A stretch of DNA of 64,000 bases from Nocardia stercoris. GTDB lineage: Bacteria; Actinomycetota; Actinomycetes; Mycobacteriales; Mycobacteriaceae. A model generated the notes under the pieces. It was given only the letters and a program-made list of their open reading frames with translations. It made no database searches and was not told the origin of the DNA. The first letter of the stretch is position 1, and every line of letters begins with the position of its first letter. The stretch is from positions 62,001 through 126,000 of the forward strand of contig NZ_RFFH01000006.1 of NCBI RefSeq assembly GCF_003696265.1, in the 5' to 3' direction. This document shows, in pieces, positions 53,583-62,651 of this stretch. The position numbers were made by a program, and so were the translations under genes.

Positions 53583-54335
53583 ATGCCCGAAGGTGACACC
53601 GTCTATCTGACGGCGGCCAGGCTGCGGGCAGCTCTGGCCGGAAAGACCCTCACCCGCAGTGATTTCCGGGTGCCCCGGTACGCGACTCTCGACCTGGCCG
53701 GGCAACCCGTCGAGGAGGTGGGCAGCTACGGCAAGCACCTGTTCGTCCGCACTCCCGACCTCAGCATCCACACTCATCTGAAGATGGAGGGTGAGTGGCG
53801 GATCTACGAGCCCGGAAAACGCTGGGACAGACCGGGTTACCGCGCCCGCCTGGTCCTGGCCAACGACAGTGCCGAAGCGGTCGGATTCACGCTGGGCACC
53901 GTCGAGGTCCTGCGCCGCGCCGACGAACACACCGCCACCGACCACCTCGGCCCCGACCTGCTCGGCCCGAATTGGGATGCGGCCGAAGCGGTCCGGCGCC
54001 TGCTGGCGCACCCCGACCGCCCCGTCGGCCTGGCCCTGCTCGACCAGACCAATCTGGCCGGCATCGGCAACATCTACCGCAGCGAGATCTGCTTCCTGCA
54101 ACGTGTCGACCCCCGCCTCCCCGTCGGCACGGTCGCCGACCTCCCCGCCCTGGTCGACCAGGCCCACAAGGTCCTGCGCGCCGCCGCCCACACCCCACCC
54201 TGGCGCCCCTACGTCTACCAACGCCACCGCCGCCCCTGCCGCCGTTGCGGAACCCCGTTGAGCCTCACCATGATCGGCGAAGGCCCCGACTCCGAACGCG
54301 CCCTGTACTTCTGCACCGGCTGCCAGGCGCGGTGA
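53583..54335 (+). CDS. nei: Formamidopyrimidine/endonuclease VIII-type DNA glycosylase
   Basis: The 250-residue product begins MPEGDTVYLTAARLRAALAG: Pro after Met is the catalytic nucleophile and Glu3 the acid. It has HTHLKMEGEWRIY, the helix-two-turn-helix DQTNLAGIGNIYRSEICF and a C-terminal zinc finger CRRCGTPLSLTMIGEGPDSERALYFCTGCQ. It removes oxidised bases and cuts the strand. ATG 53583 (Met removed before catalysis) is 31 bp after lhr, so a repair operon is likely, as in mycobacteria. Confidence 0.95.
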   Translation: MPEGDTVYLTAARLRAALAGKTLTRSDFRVPRYATLDLAGQPVEEVGSYGKHLFVRTPDLSIHTHLKMEGEWRIYEPGKRWDRPGYRARLVLANDSAEAVGFTLGTVEVLRRADEHTATDHLGPDLLGPNWDAAEAVRRLLAHPDRPVGLALLDQTNLAGIGNIYRSEICFLQRVDPRLPVGTVADLPALVDQAHKVLRAAAHTPPWRPYVYQRHRRPCRRCGTPLSLTMIGEGPDSERALYFCTGCQAR

Positions 54336-54349
54336 TCGATATTCGCTGG

Positions 54350-55132
54350 TCAGCGCGACGGCGAGTCGTTCGTCAGCGCGGGTAGTTCCCAGACCGCACC
54401 GGCGAGGGTGACGGCGAGCGCGAGCAACAGGGCACCACAGATGGCGGCGGCGGCGTCGAATTCCGCGGTGGCGATCGCGAATACGATCAGCACGGCGGCC
54501 GATACCATCGTCGCGGCCGTCAGCACGGCTGTCCCGGCGATCGAGCGGCGGTGGCCTGGTGCGATCACGATCTCCGGGCCGGCGTTCGCCACGATCCGGC
54601 AGCCGTTCGCGGCCAGCGCCAACCATGCGCCCCACCAGATCCCGAGCACGCCGTAGCGGAGGACGGGTGTGGCGGTTGCGGGGACGAGACCGGAGTGGAC
54701 CAGGAACACCACGCCGGCGATGAGTACGGCGGGTGGTACGAAGCCGCGCACACCACGCCGCAGCAGGACGCCGAGCGCGACGCGATCGAACCTGGGGCGC
54801 GGGGCCACCAGCAGGAGTCCGACGGCCAGTACCGCTCCGCAGACGCGCAATACGGGCAGATAGCGGCCGTCCCCGTCCTCGGTGATCAGGTTCGCGACGA
54901 ACCAGCCGTCACCGGCCACGGTGATCGCCATGGCCGCGGCCCGCGCGAGGCGCCGGCTGTCGTCGCGCGCCGGCCACACAGCCGGGTGCAGCCACATGTC
55001 GACAGCACCGACGAGAACGTTCGGCCAGGAACGAAATCCACTGGCGTGGACCGATTCTCGCAGATCCTCGCCCCAACGCTCCCGCCACGGCTTCGGGTAC
55101 AGGCGGATCAGCCCGGCGATCACAGCCCTCAT
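54350..55132 (-). CDS. Polytopic membrane protein in a PadR operon
   Basis: The 260-residue product begins MRAVIAGLIRLYPKPWRERW with GEDLRESV, the cytoplasmic motif of a family of actinobacterial membrane proteins found with PadR regulators. About six membrane helices follow (from about 64 to 250). It overlaps the PadR gene by four bases (ATGA at 55129-55132), a classical coupled pair. Possibly an export or stress membrane component. Substrate unknown. Confidence 0.82.
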   Translation of the reverse strand: MRAVIAGLIRLYPKPWRERWGEDLRESVHASGFRSWPNVLVGAVDMWLHPAVWPARDDSRRLARAAAMAITVAGDGWFVANLITEDGDGRYLPVLRVCGAVLAVGLLLVAPRPRFDRVALGVLLRRGVRGFVPPAVLIAGVVFLVHSGLVPATATPVLRYGVLGIWWGAWLALAANGCRIVANAGPEIVIAPGHRRSIAGTAVLTAATMVSAAVLIVFAIATAEFDAAAAICGALLLALAVTLAGAVWELPALTNDSPSR

Positions 55133-55428
55133 GCGGGATTCACCCCGAGTCGACGCAGTCCGGTCGATGCGAGGTTCGCCATCGAGCGCAGTTCACGTTC
55201 GAGCAATTCCCTACCGGGCGTGGTCAATCGGACCGGCCGCTGCCGGCCGACACCGTCGAGGGTCTCGATCAGGCCCTTGGCCTCCAGCCGGGTGAGCGCC
55301 CCGTAGAGGCTTCCAGGCCCGAGGCGCTCGCCGGTGAGCTGTTCGACCGAGGCGTTGATGGCATAGCCGTGGGACGGGCCCTGGGCGAGGGCCCACAGGA
55401 CCAGCAACTGAGCGTCGTTGGCGAGCAT
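55129..55428 (-). CDS. PadR-family transcriptional regulator
   Basis: The 99-residue product is a small PadR winged helix: LLVLWALAQGPSHGYAINASVEQL, GPGSLYGALTRLEAKGLIETLDGVGRQRPVRLTTPGREL. ATG 55428 with GGAGG upstream is preferred to the longer frame starting at 55488, which would read through the operator. It likely represses its own operon and perhaps the divergent gene, using the GTAC-containing sites between them. Confidence 0.92.
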   Translation of the reverse strand: MLANDAQLLVLWALAQGPSHGYAINASVEQLTGERLGPGSLYGALTRLEAKGLIETLDGVGRQRPVRLTTPGRELLERELRSMANLASTGLRRLGVNPA

Positions 55429-55462
55429 CGCCGAACCTCCTGAATTCCGGTCGATCTCATAC

Positions 55463-55512
55463 AGTAGTACATTCTGTGTAGTACGCACAACGTACTACGC
55501 ATCGCGTACTAT
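55463..55512. promoter_or_regulatory. PadR operator array
   Basis: GTAGTACG-N5-CGTACTAC (55478-55498) is a perfect inverted repeat. One AGTAGTAC half-site lies to the left (55463-55470) and one CGTACTAT to the right (55505-55512). The array fills the gap between the PadR gene and the divergent membrane protein gene. Confidence 0.65.
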
Positions 55513-55553
55513 GAATGGCGTCCGAACGGCTAGTCGACGAGAAGGTGGTTGGG

Positions 55554-56552
55554 ATGACGGATTCGACACTCGGCCGGGGCGAGCAGCGCGACCGGACGAT
55601 CCGGTTGGTGTTGCACCTGTCGCTGGCCCTCGCGGCGGGTTTCGAGACGTTCGCTTGGATCACCACGCAGGTGAAGCCGGTCCGCGCCGCGAGCCCGTGG
55701 CAGAACGACCCCTACGACGTGGTCGTGTCGTTCACCGAATTCCTGGTGCCGGCCCTGGCCTGCCTGATCGCCCTGCGAATGGTGTTGTGGCGCGGGAAGA
55801 AACAGCAGCCGCCGCATCGCACCGCGCAGCTGCTGCGTGCCGCTACCGCGAGCACCGTACTGGTGACCGCGACCATCGCGGCCGACTGGATCGCACTGGC
55901 GGTACGGGCGAACCGTCCCGCCTGGTCGCTGCCCGCCACCGCGATCCTCGCCGCCGCACTCGTCCCGCTCACCGCGGCAGCGGTGGCGAACCTCTGGATG
56001 CGGTACTCGCTGCTGCGCCGTCTGCCGGTGGAACAGATCCACGGCAGCGACTGGCTCGACGATCTGCCACCGCTGCTGGCGCTCGCGACCGGCGGCGACC
56101 GCACCACCTGGATCCGCCGCTGCACACCGATGCTCACACTGATCCGCGGCCATTTCCTCGCCACCACGGCACTCGTCGCCCTGACCGCCGCGCTGAGCCT
56201 GGCCGGCATCGAAGCCCACGGCGAGAAGTGGACCGACCCCATGCTTTTCGTGTTCGCGGTCGTCGTGGCCGCCGGCGGATTCTTCGCGGCCGCGGTCCTC
56301 GGCAACCGCTACCTGGTCATCGTGGCGCAGCCTCCGGCACCCGGGCGCGTCCGCCGGGCCTTACGGCTCGCCGTCGGGTACGGGGCCTTGTGCCTACCCG
56401 CGACCGTCGCCGTCCGCGGTGAGATCCTGCACCTCGTCGGCGACGACCACGACAACTCCCCGGCCCACTTGCTCCTGCTGATCGTCGTCAGTGCCGCCGC
56501 GACCGCCACCGCAGTTTTCACCGCCGCGCTGGCCCGCCGTCAGGCGGCATGA
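55554..56552 (+). CDS. Polytopic membrane protein, divergent from PadR
   Basis: The 332-residue product has about eight hydrophobic helices, e.g. LVLHLSLALAAGFETFAW, VSFTEFLVPALACLIALRMVLW, LVTATIAADWIALAV and HLLLLIVVSAAATATAVFTA. The cytoplasmic loop HGSDWLDDLPPLLALATGGDRTTW is notable. ATG 55554 with AAGGTGG upstream is preferred to ATG 55515, which lies against the operator. The family is not recognised. Probably controlled by PadR. Confidence 0.7.
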   Translation: MTDSTLGRGEQRDRTIRLVLHLSLALAAGFETFAWITTQVKPVRAASPWQNDPYDVVVSFTEFLVPALACLIALRMVLWRGKKQQPPHRTAQLLRAATASTVLVTATIAADWIALAVRANRPAWSLPATAILAAALVPLTAAAVANLWMRYSLLRRLPVEQIHGSDWLDDLPPLLALATGGDRTTWIRRCTPMLTLIRGHFLATTALVALTAALSLAGIEAHGEKWTDPMLFVFAVVVAAGGFFAAAVLGNRYLVIVAQPPAPGRVRRALRLAVGYGALCLPATVAVRGEILHLVGDDHDNSPAHLLLLIVVSAAATATAVFTAALARRQAA

Positions 56553-56571
56553 GCGAGCGTCGGCTGCCTTC

Positions 56572-57549
56572 TCAGAGCGTGAAAACCGAGGAGCCGATGG
56601 TCGCGCCGGACTCCAGCTCGTGGTGGGCTCGCACGGCATCGGACAGGTCGTAGCGCTGGTTGACCTCCGGGGCGATCCGTCCCGCCGCGATGTGGCCGAA
56701 CAGTTCACCGGCCAGCTCCGCCCGCTCGGCCGGGTCGGCGATGTAATCGGCGAGGCCGGGTCGGGTGAGGAACAGCGAGCCCTTGCCCGTCAACGTCATG
56801 GGGTCGACGGGGGGCACCGGGCCGGAGGCGGCTCCGAACGACACCAGCAGTCCACGACGCGACAACGAGTCCAGCGATCCGTCGAAGGTGGTAGCGCCGA
56901 TGCTGTCGAAGACCACCGGAACACCGGTACCGCCGGTCAGTTCCCGCACCCGTGCGGCCACATCCTCGCGAGTGTGGATCAGCACGTGATCGCAGCCGTG
57001 CGCGGCGGCGATCTTCGCTTTCTCCTCGGTCGAGACTGTCCCGATGACGTTGATACCCAACAGCTTCGCCCACTGCGCGAAAATCAGGCCCACGCCTCCG
57101 GCCGCCGCGTGGAGCAGGACGGTGTCCCCGGCGCGCAGAGGGTGGATGCGGCGCAGCAGATAGGCGGCCGTCAGGCCGCGGGTGGTTGTCGCCGCCGCAG
57201 TGACGGAGTCGATCTCGTCCGGCAGGCGGATCAACTGCGCCGCGGGCAGCACCCGCTCACTGCTGTAGGCGCCCAGTGGGCTGCCGGTGTAGGTGACCCG
57301 GTCGCCGGCGCGAAAGCCGTCGACCTGCGGGCCGACGGCCTCGACCACGCCCGCAGCTTCGACCCCGAGGCCGGCGGGCAGCGTGACCGGGTACCGGCCG
57401 CTCCGATAGTAGATATCGGCGAAGTTCAGCCCGACCGCATGATGCCGGACGCGTACCTCGCCCGGCCCGGGCTCACCCACTTCGATCTCGACCCGGTGCA
57501 GTACCTCCGGACCACCGGTCCGGTCGAAGCGAATAGCGAACGCCACCAT
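56572..57549 (-). CDS. qor: NADPH:quinone oxidoreductase (zeta-crystallin type)
   Basis: The 325-residue product is a zinc-free medium-chain dehydrogenase: RFDRTGGPEVLHRVEIEVGEPGPGEV, HHAVGLNFADIYYRSG, AGDTVLLHAAAGGVGLIFAQWAKLLG (nucleotide-binding) and IGATTFDGSLDSLSRRGLLVSFGAASGPV. It reduces quinones with NADPH in the cytoplasm. ATG 57549 with GAGGAG upstream; a TTG precedes it directly. Convergent with the membrane protein gene. Confidence 0.92.
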   Translation of the reverse strand: MVAFAIRFDRTGGPEVLHRVEIEVGEPGPGEVRVRHHAVGLNFADIYYRSGRYPVTLPAGLGVEAAGVVEAVGPQVDGFRAGDRVTYTGSPLGAYSSERVLPAAQLIRLPDEIDSVTAAATTTRGLTAAYLLRRIHPLRAGDTVLLHAAAGGVGLIFAQWAKLLGINVIGTVSTEEKAKIAAAHGCDHVLIHTREDVAARVRELTGGTGVPVVFDSIGATTFDGSLDSLSRRGLLVSFGAASGPVPPVDPMTLTGKGSLFLTRPGLADYIADPAERAELAGELFGHIAAGRIAPEVNQRYDLSDAVRAHHELESGATIGSSVFTL

Positions 57550-57729
57550 CAATCTCCTCGATTCGCACCGTCTATACAGCTCACCACCGTGCCGTGAGCT
57601 GCTCGCTATCGTGCCGATCGCGGTGCGGGCAGTCCAGTAATGCGGTCACGCACACCGAATGGATTGCGGTACGGGTCGGATTGCGGTAGCAGCGTCGGAG
57701 AAACCGGGTGGCCGGGTTCGGCAGCGGCC

Positions 57730-59010
57730 CTACCCCAGCGCGGTGAGCAGGTCGTCGAGGGCCTGCGTTTCGGCGGCCGAGTCGGGAGCCTTGGCACGCA
57801 ACGCTTTCAGCGCACGGTCGATTTTGCCGTCGAGCACGTCCCAGTCGGACCCGTCCATCGGCTGCAGGGTGTCCTGGTCCTGATCCCAGGCGGTCTCCAG
57901 ATCCTTGATCCGAGCCGTCGCCGCCGCCTGCTGACCGGACTGCACCTTGGACAACGTGTCCTGCGTGACGGTCCGGAACTTTGCGATCTCCGCGGCCGGG
58001 AAATGCGCCGACGCCGATCGGCCGGGTGCCAGGGTCACCGACGCCGGCGCCGCGGCCGGCTCGTCGCTCACCGAGGCATGCGGCTGCGCGGACGCCCACA
58101 CCAGCAGCGACGTCGCCGCCACCGCGACAACCGCGTAGTACCCGAGCATCACGCGCTCGCGAGCCTGATCGGTGGTCACCACCGGGACCGAGTTCCGCTC
58201 CGGATCGACAATGACGTCACTGCGGGAGAAGGTCAGATATCCGACCACCGCCAGAATCGCGGCCAGGAAGACGACGCTGGTGATCGAGGTGCCGACACCG
58301 AGACCGTGATCCGAAGCGGGCGAAGCGAACCAGTCCCCCAGGTTGGCACCCAGCGGACGAGTCAGGATGTAGGCCAGCCAGAACGACAGCACCGCGTTCG
58401 CACCGAACCGCCACCCCACGACGACCGCCACGATCAGGCCGGCGGGCAACAACACCGAAGTACCCGGCCCCCAGCCGGTCAGCTGCAGCGTCCAGTCACC
58501 GGCCGCGGTGCCGAGCGCGAAGGTGACCAGAACCGCCAGCCAGTAGAACAGTTCTCGCGGCAGCGTCACGATCGAGTGGATCGACAGCGTCGCCTCGCGG
58601 GCGTACCAGATACCGAACACCACCGCGAGCAGCACCGCGAACACGCCGGTGCTCGCCGCGAGCGGCACATTCAGCTGGTCGGTGAGGATATCGGTGTACA
58701 GCGTGCCGGTCACACTGACCACGACCACGGCGAGCCAGTAGACGAACGGCACGTACCGGCTCAGCCGCAACTGCCACACCATCACCGCGGCCAGCACCAC
58801 TGTGAACAGCAGCGCCGTCGCCACGAGGCCGAAGCCCAGTGAGGTGTCGATCCAGTCGGCGAACGTCTCACCCACTGTGGTGCACAGGATCTTGATGATC
58901 CAGAACCACACCGTCACTTCGGGGACCTTGCTCAGCGTGCGCCGCGCGACGCCGGCCCGCACTGGTGTTACCTCGGCTGTGCCGGTTGCTCGCTCGCTGC
59001 GCTCACTCAT
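57730..59010 (-). CDS. COG4705-like membrane-anchored protein
   Basis: The 426-residue product holds about ten transmembrane helices and the start FWIIKILCTTVGETFADWIDTSLGFGL, which I recognise as the first helix of the COG4705 family. Repeated segments (PLGANLGDWFASP, FALGTAAGDWTL) suggest an internal duplication. A soluble C-terminal part of about 100 residues (SAHFPAAEIAKFRTVTQDTLSKV...) looks like a small helical domain facing outside. Function unknown. ATG 59010 gives MSERSERATG; ATG 59031 is possible. Confidence 0.8.
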   Translation of the reverse strand: MSERSERATGTAEVTPVRAGVARRTLSKVPEVTVWFWIIKILCTTVGETFADWIDTSLGFGLVATALLFTVVLAAVMVWQLRLSRYVPFVYWLAVVVVSVTGTLYTDILTDQLNVPLAASTGVFAVLLAVVFGIWYAREATLSIHSIVTLPRELFYWLAVLVTFALGTAAGDWTLQLTGWGPGTSVLLPAGLIVAVVVGWRFGANAVLSFWLAYILTRPLGANLGDWFASPASDHGLGVGTSITSVVFLAAILAVVGYLTFSRSDVIVDPERNSVPVVTTDQARERVMLGYYAVVAVAATSLLVWASAQPHASVSDEPAAAPASVTLAPGRSASAHFPAAEIAKFRTVTQDTLSKVQSGQQAAATARIKDLETAWDQDQDTLQPMDGSDWDVLDGKIDRALKALRAKAPDSAAETQALDDLLTALG

Positions 59011-59133
59011 GCGGTGGACCATAGCCAGCACACACTGTGGCGACGCTGAGAAAGGGCGGCGGTCATCACGACCTCGGTCGCTCGGGTCGCCGCCGACCTG
59101 CGAACGGCCGACGGTGCCGCGCCGCCGCGGTGC

Positions 59134-60879
59134 TCAGCCCTCGATCGGCTCCAGAATCTGCGCCCGCGGTTCCGGCGCCGCCAGACGCAGCGCGTCCGCC
59201 GACACGTCGTCCGGCTGGGTCTGCGACAGCTTCTCCGCCTCCACACGCGCCCGGTAGGTCTCGACCTCGCGCTTCACGTCCGGGTCCTCCCAGCCGAGGA
59301 CGGGCGCCACCAGCCGGGCGACCTCCTCGGCACAGTCGGTGCCGCGGTGTGCGTATTCGATGGAGATGCGGGTGCGGCGGGCCAGGATGTCGTCCAGGTG
59401 CAGCGCGCCCTCGGCGGCCGCGGCGTAGATCGCCTCGACCCGCAGGTAGCTGGGGGCCGCGCCGATCGGTTGCAGCAGTTCGGGTTTGCCCTCGGCGAGG
59501 TCGAGCACATCGGTGACCAGGGCGCCGTAGCGGTTGAGCAGGTGCTCGATGCGGTACGGGTGCACGCCGTAGGCCTGGGCGAGCTGCGGTGTCTGGTTCA
59601 GCAGGGCGAAATAGCCGTCCGCGCCGAGCAGCGGCACCTTCTCGGTGATCGACGGTGACACCCGCTGCGGGATGTCTCCGGCGGCGGCGTCGACGGCGTC
59701 CTCGGCCATCACCCGGTAGGTCGTGTACTTGCCGCCGGCGATGGCGATCAGGCCGGGGGCGATCCGCGCGACCGCGTGCTCACGCGACAGCTTGGAGGTC
59801 TCGTCGCTCTCACCGGCCAGCAGCGGGCGCAGTCCGGCGTACACCCCCTGGATGTCGTCGGCGGTCAGCGGCGTCACCAGCACCTCGTTGACCTTCTCCA
59901 GCAGATAGTCGATATCGGCCTTGGTGGCGGCCGGGTGCGCGAGGTCCAGGTTCCAGTCGGTGTCGGTGGTGCCGATGATCCAGTGGCTGGTGTTCCACGG
60001 GATGACGAACAGCACCGAGGTCGGGGTGCGCAGGATGATCGCGGTGTCGCTGGCGATCCGGTCGCGCGGGACCACGATGTGCACGCCCTTGGAGGCGCGC
60101 ACGTGGAAGCGGCCGCGCTGCTGGGCCATTCGCTGGATCTCGTCGGTCCACACCCCGGTCGCGTTGATCACGACCGAGCCGCGGACCTCGCCGCGGCGGC
60201 CGTCCTCGCTGTCGCGGATCTGCACGCCGACCACCCGGTCGGCCTCGCGCAGGAAGCCGACGACCTGAGTCGAGGTGCGGACCACGGCGCCGTAGTGGGC
60301 GGCGGTGCGGGCCACGGTCATGGTGTGCCGGGCGTCGTCGACCACCGTGTCGTAGTAGGTGACACCGCCGATCAGGGCATTGCGACGCAGCCCCGGCGCC
60401 AGCCGCAGTGCGGCCGAGCGGGTCAGATGATGCTGTCCCGGAACCGATTTCGCGCCACCGAGGGTGTCGTAGAGCATGATCCCGGAGGCCACGTACGGTC
60501 GCTCCCACACCCGGTGGGTGAGCGGGTACAGGAAGCGCAGCGGCTTGACCAGGTGCGGAGCGAGCGTGGTGAGCGCAAGTTCGCGCTCCCGCAACGCTTC
60601 TCGCACCAGACCGAACTCCAGCTGCTCGAGGTAGCGCAGCCCGCCGTGGAACATCTTCGACGATCGGCTGGAGGTGCCCGACGCGAGGTCGCGGGCCTCG
60701 ATCAGCGCCACGTCGAGGCCACGGGTCGCCGCGTCGAGCGCGATACCGGCGCCGACCACACCGCCACCGACCACGACGACGTCGAACTGATCCTTGCCCA
60801 GCCGATCCCAGGCGGCCTCGCGTTGCGCGGGGCCGAGCGCCCCGGTGGGCTGGTACTGCGGTTCCGGCTTCTTCGTCAT
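59134..60879 (-). CDS. glpD: Glycerol-3-phosphate dehydrogenase (respiratory)
   Basis: The 581-residue product has an FAD-binding N-terminus (DVVVVGGGVVGAGIALDAATRG), GTSSRSSKMFHGGLRYLEQLEFGLV, VVINATGVWTDEI, HWIIGTTDTDWN, AIAGGKYTTYRVMAEDAVD and the C-terminal GlpD domain. It oxidises glycerol 3-phosphate to dihydroxyacetone phosphate and passes electrons to quinone. ATG 60879 is used; the frame is open to 61053 without homology. Divergent from glpK, which supplies its substrate; same place as glpD2 of M. tuberculosis. Confidence 0.95.
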   Translation of the reverse strand: MTKKPEPQYQPTGALGPAQREAAWDRLGKDQFDVVVVGGGVVGAGIALDAATRGLDVALIEARDLASGTSSRSSKMFHGGLRYLEQLEFGLVREALRERELALTTLAPHLVKPLRFLYPLTHRVWERPYVASGIMLYDTLGGAKSVPGQHHLTRSAALRLAPGLRRNALIGGVTYYDTVVDDARHTMTVARTAAHYGAVVRTSTQVVGFLREADRVVGVQIRDSEDGRRGEVRGSVVINATGVWTDEIQRMAQQRGRFHVRASKGVHIVVPRDRIASDTAIILRTPTSVLFVIPWNTSHWIIGTTDTDWNLDLAHPAATKADIDYLLEKVNEVLVTPLTADDIQGVYAGLRPLLAGESDETSKLSREHAVARIAPGLIAIAGGKYTTYRVMAEDAVDAAAGDIPQRVSPSITEKVPLLGADGYFALLNQTPQLAQAYGVHPYRIEHLLNRYGALVTDVLDLAEGKPELLQPIGAAPSYLRVEAIYAAAAEGALHLDDILARRTRISIEYAHRGTDCAEEVARLVAPVLGWEDPDVKREVETYRARVEAEKLSQTQPDDVSADALRLAAPEPRAQILEPIEG

Positions 60880-61010
60880 TCGACCCAAACTCCTCGGCAC
60901 GAAGGCATCGTTCCGGCGCCCGACTCGGGTCCTACCCGGCCCATGGGGCGTACAGGTGCGGCCGGGGCGGCCGCCCGATTTCGGTCTCGAGCCTAACCGC
61001 TCGCCGGGCC

Positions 61011-61082
61011 GGTATCGAGCTGACATGCGGAAACGGTATCGGGCGACAAACACCCGCTACCAGCGGTTGTGTCGGGTGACAA
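61011..61082. promoter_or_regulatory. Three direct repeats between glpD and glpK
   Basis: GGTATCGAGCTGACA (61011), GGTATCGGGCGACAA (61035) and TGTGTCGGGTGACAA (61068) are similar 15-mers; the starts are 24 and 33 bp apart. They lie in the 275-bp divergent promoter region and could be binding sites for a regulator of glycerol use. Confidence 0.45.
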
Positions 61083-61154
61083 GATTGCCGGGCCGCCGGC
61101 CCGGGGGCGCCGTGTATCCGCCCCGAGCGTTGTCCGTTTTAGTAACCTGCTGCA

Positions 61155-62651
61155 ATGCCACGCTTCGTAGCCGCCATCGATCAGGGCACGACCTCCACCC
61201 GTTGCATCCTCTTCGACCGCTCCGGCCGGGTGGCGGGGATCGCCCAGCGTGAGCACGAACAGTTGTTCCCGCAGCCGGGCTGGGTCGAGCACGACGCCGA
61301 AACCATCTGGCGCAATACCGAATCCGTGATCGCGGGCGCACTGGAGAGCTGCGGCGCGACGGCCGCGGACATCGCCGCGGTGGGGATCACCAATCAGCGC
61401 GAGACCACGGTCGTCTGGGATCGGGCGACGGGCGTACCGGTGGCCCCCGCGATCGTCTGGCAGGACACCCGTACGGCGGCGTTGTGCGAGGAACTGGCCG
61501 GTTCGGCCGGGCCGAACCGGTACGCCGACCGCACCGGACTGCCGCTGAGCACCTATTTCTCCGGTCCCAAGCTGCGCTGGATCCTCGACAACGTGCCCGG
61601 TGTGGCCGAGCGCGCCGCGGCCGGGGAGCTCTGCTTCGGCACCATGGACAGCTGGATCCTGTGGCGGCTCACCGGCGTCCACGCCACCGACGTGACCAAC
61701 GCGTCGCGCACCATGCTCATGAATTTGACCACCCTGCAATGGGATCCGGAGATCTGCGCCGAATTCGGGATCCCGGTCGCGATGCTGCCGCAGATCCGCA
61801 GCTCCTCGGAGGTGTACGCGGAGATCACGTCCGGCCCGCTGGCCGGCGTGCCGGTGGCCGGCATCCTGGGCGACCAGCAGGCCGCGACGTTCGGCCAGGC
61901 CTGCCTGGTCCCCGGCGAAGCCAAGAACACCTACGGCACCGGCAATTTCATGCTGCTCAACACCGGCACCACCCCGGTCTTCAGCAAACACGGCCTGCTC
62001 ACCACCGTCTGCTACCGGCTCGGTGACCAGCCGGCCGTGTACGCCCTCGAGGGTTCGATCGCGGTGACCGGGTCACTGATCCAGTGGTTGCGCGACAACC
62101 TCGGCCTGATCGATTCCGCAAGCGAGGTGGAAGGTTTGGCGGCCAGTGTGGCCGACAACGGCGGCGCCTACATCGTGCCGGCCTTCTCCGGCCTGTTCGC
62201 GCCGCGCTGGCGGCCGGACGCCCGCGGCGTGATCACCGGCCTGACCCGCTTCGTCACCAAGGCCCATCTGGCCCGAGCGGCCTTGGAGGCCACCGCATTC
62301 CAGACCCGCGAGGTGCTCGACGCGATGCGTGCCGACGCCGAGGCCGAGGCGCTGGACCTGGAACTGACCGCCCTGAAGGTGGACGGCGGCATGGTGGGCA
62401 ACGAACTGCTGATGCAGTTCCAGGCCGACATCCTCAACGTGCCCGTGGTGCGCCCGGTGGTCACCGAGACCACTGCACTGGGCGCCGCCTACGCCGCGGG
62501 CCTGGCGACCGGAATCTGGTCCGGCACAGACGAACTGCGCGCCAACTGGGCCGAGGACAAGACCTGGCGGCCGGCCATGTCGGACGACGAGCGCGCCGCG
62601 CGCTACGCCGCCTGGAACAAGGCCGTCGAACGCACCTACGACCGCGACTGA
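61155..62651 (+). CDS. glpK: Glycerol kinase
   Basis: The 498-residue product is a FGGY kinase: AAIDQGTTSTRCILFD (phosphate loop), QREHEQLFPQPGWVEHD, ITNQRETTVVWD, GTMDSWILWRLTG, GILGDQQAATFGQ, YGTGNFMLLNTG, PAFSGLFAPRWRPDARG and the second FGGY-type stretch LKVDGGMVGNELLMQFQADIL. It makes glycerol 3-phosphate with ATP, the substrate of the divergent GlpD. ATG 61155. The last 16 bases overlap the convergent aminotransferase gene. Confidence 0.96.
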   Translation: MPRFVAAIDQGTTSTRCILFDRSGRVAGIAQREHEQLFPQPGWVEHDAETIWRNTESVIAGALESCGATAADIAAVGITNQRETTVVWDRATGVPVAPAIVWQDTRTAALCEELAGSAGPNRYADRTGLPLSTYFSGPKLRWILDNVPGVAERAAAGELCFGTMDSWILWRLTGVHATDVTNASRTMLMNLTTLQWDPEICAEFGIPVAMLPQIRSSSEVYAEITSGPLAGVPVAGILGDQQAATFGQACLVPGEAKNTYGTGNFMLLNTGTTPVFSKHGLLTTVCYRLGDQPAVYALEGSIAVTGSLIQWLRDNLGLIDSASEVEGLAASVADNGGAYIVPAFSGLFAPRWRPDARGVITGLTRFVTKAHLARAALEATAFQTREVLDAMRADAEAEALDLELTALKVDGGMVGNELLMQFQADILNVPVVRPVVTETTALGAAYAAGLATGIWSGTDELRANWAEDKTWRPAMSDDERAARYAAWNKAVERTYDRD

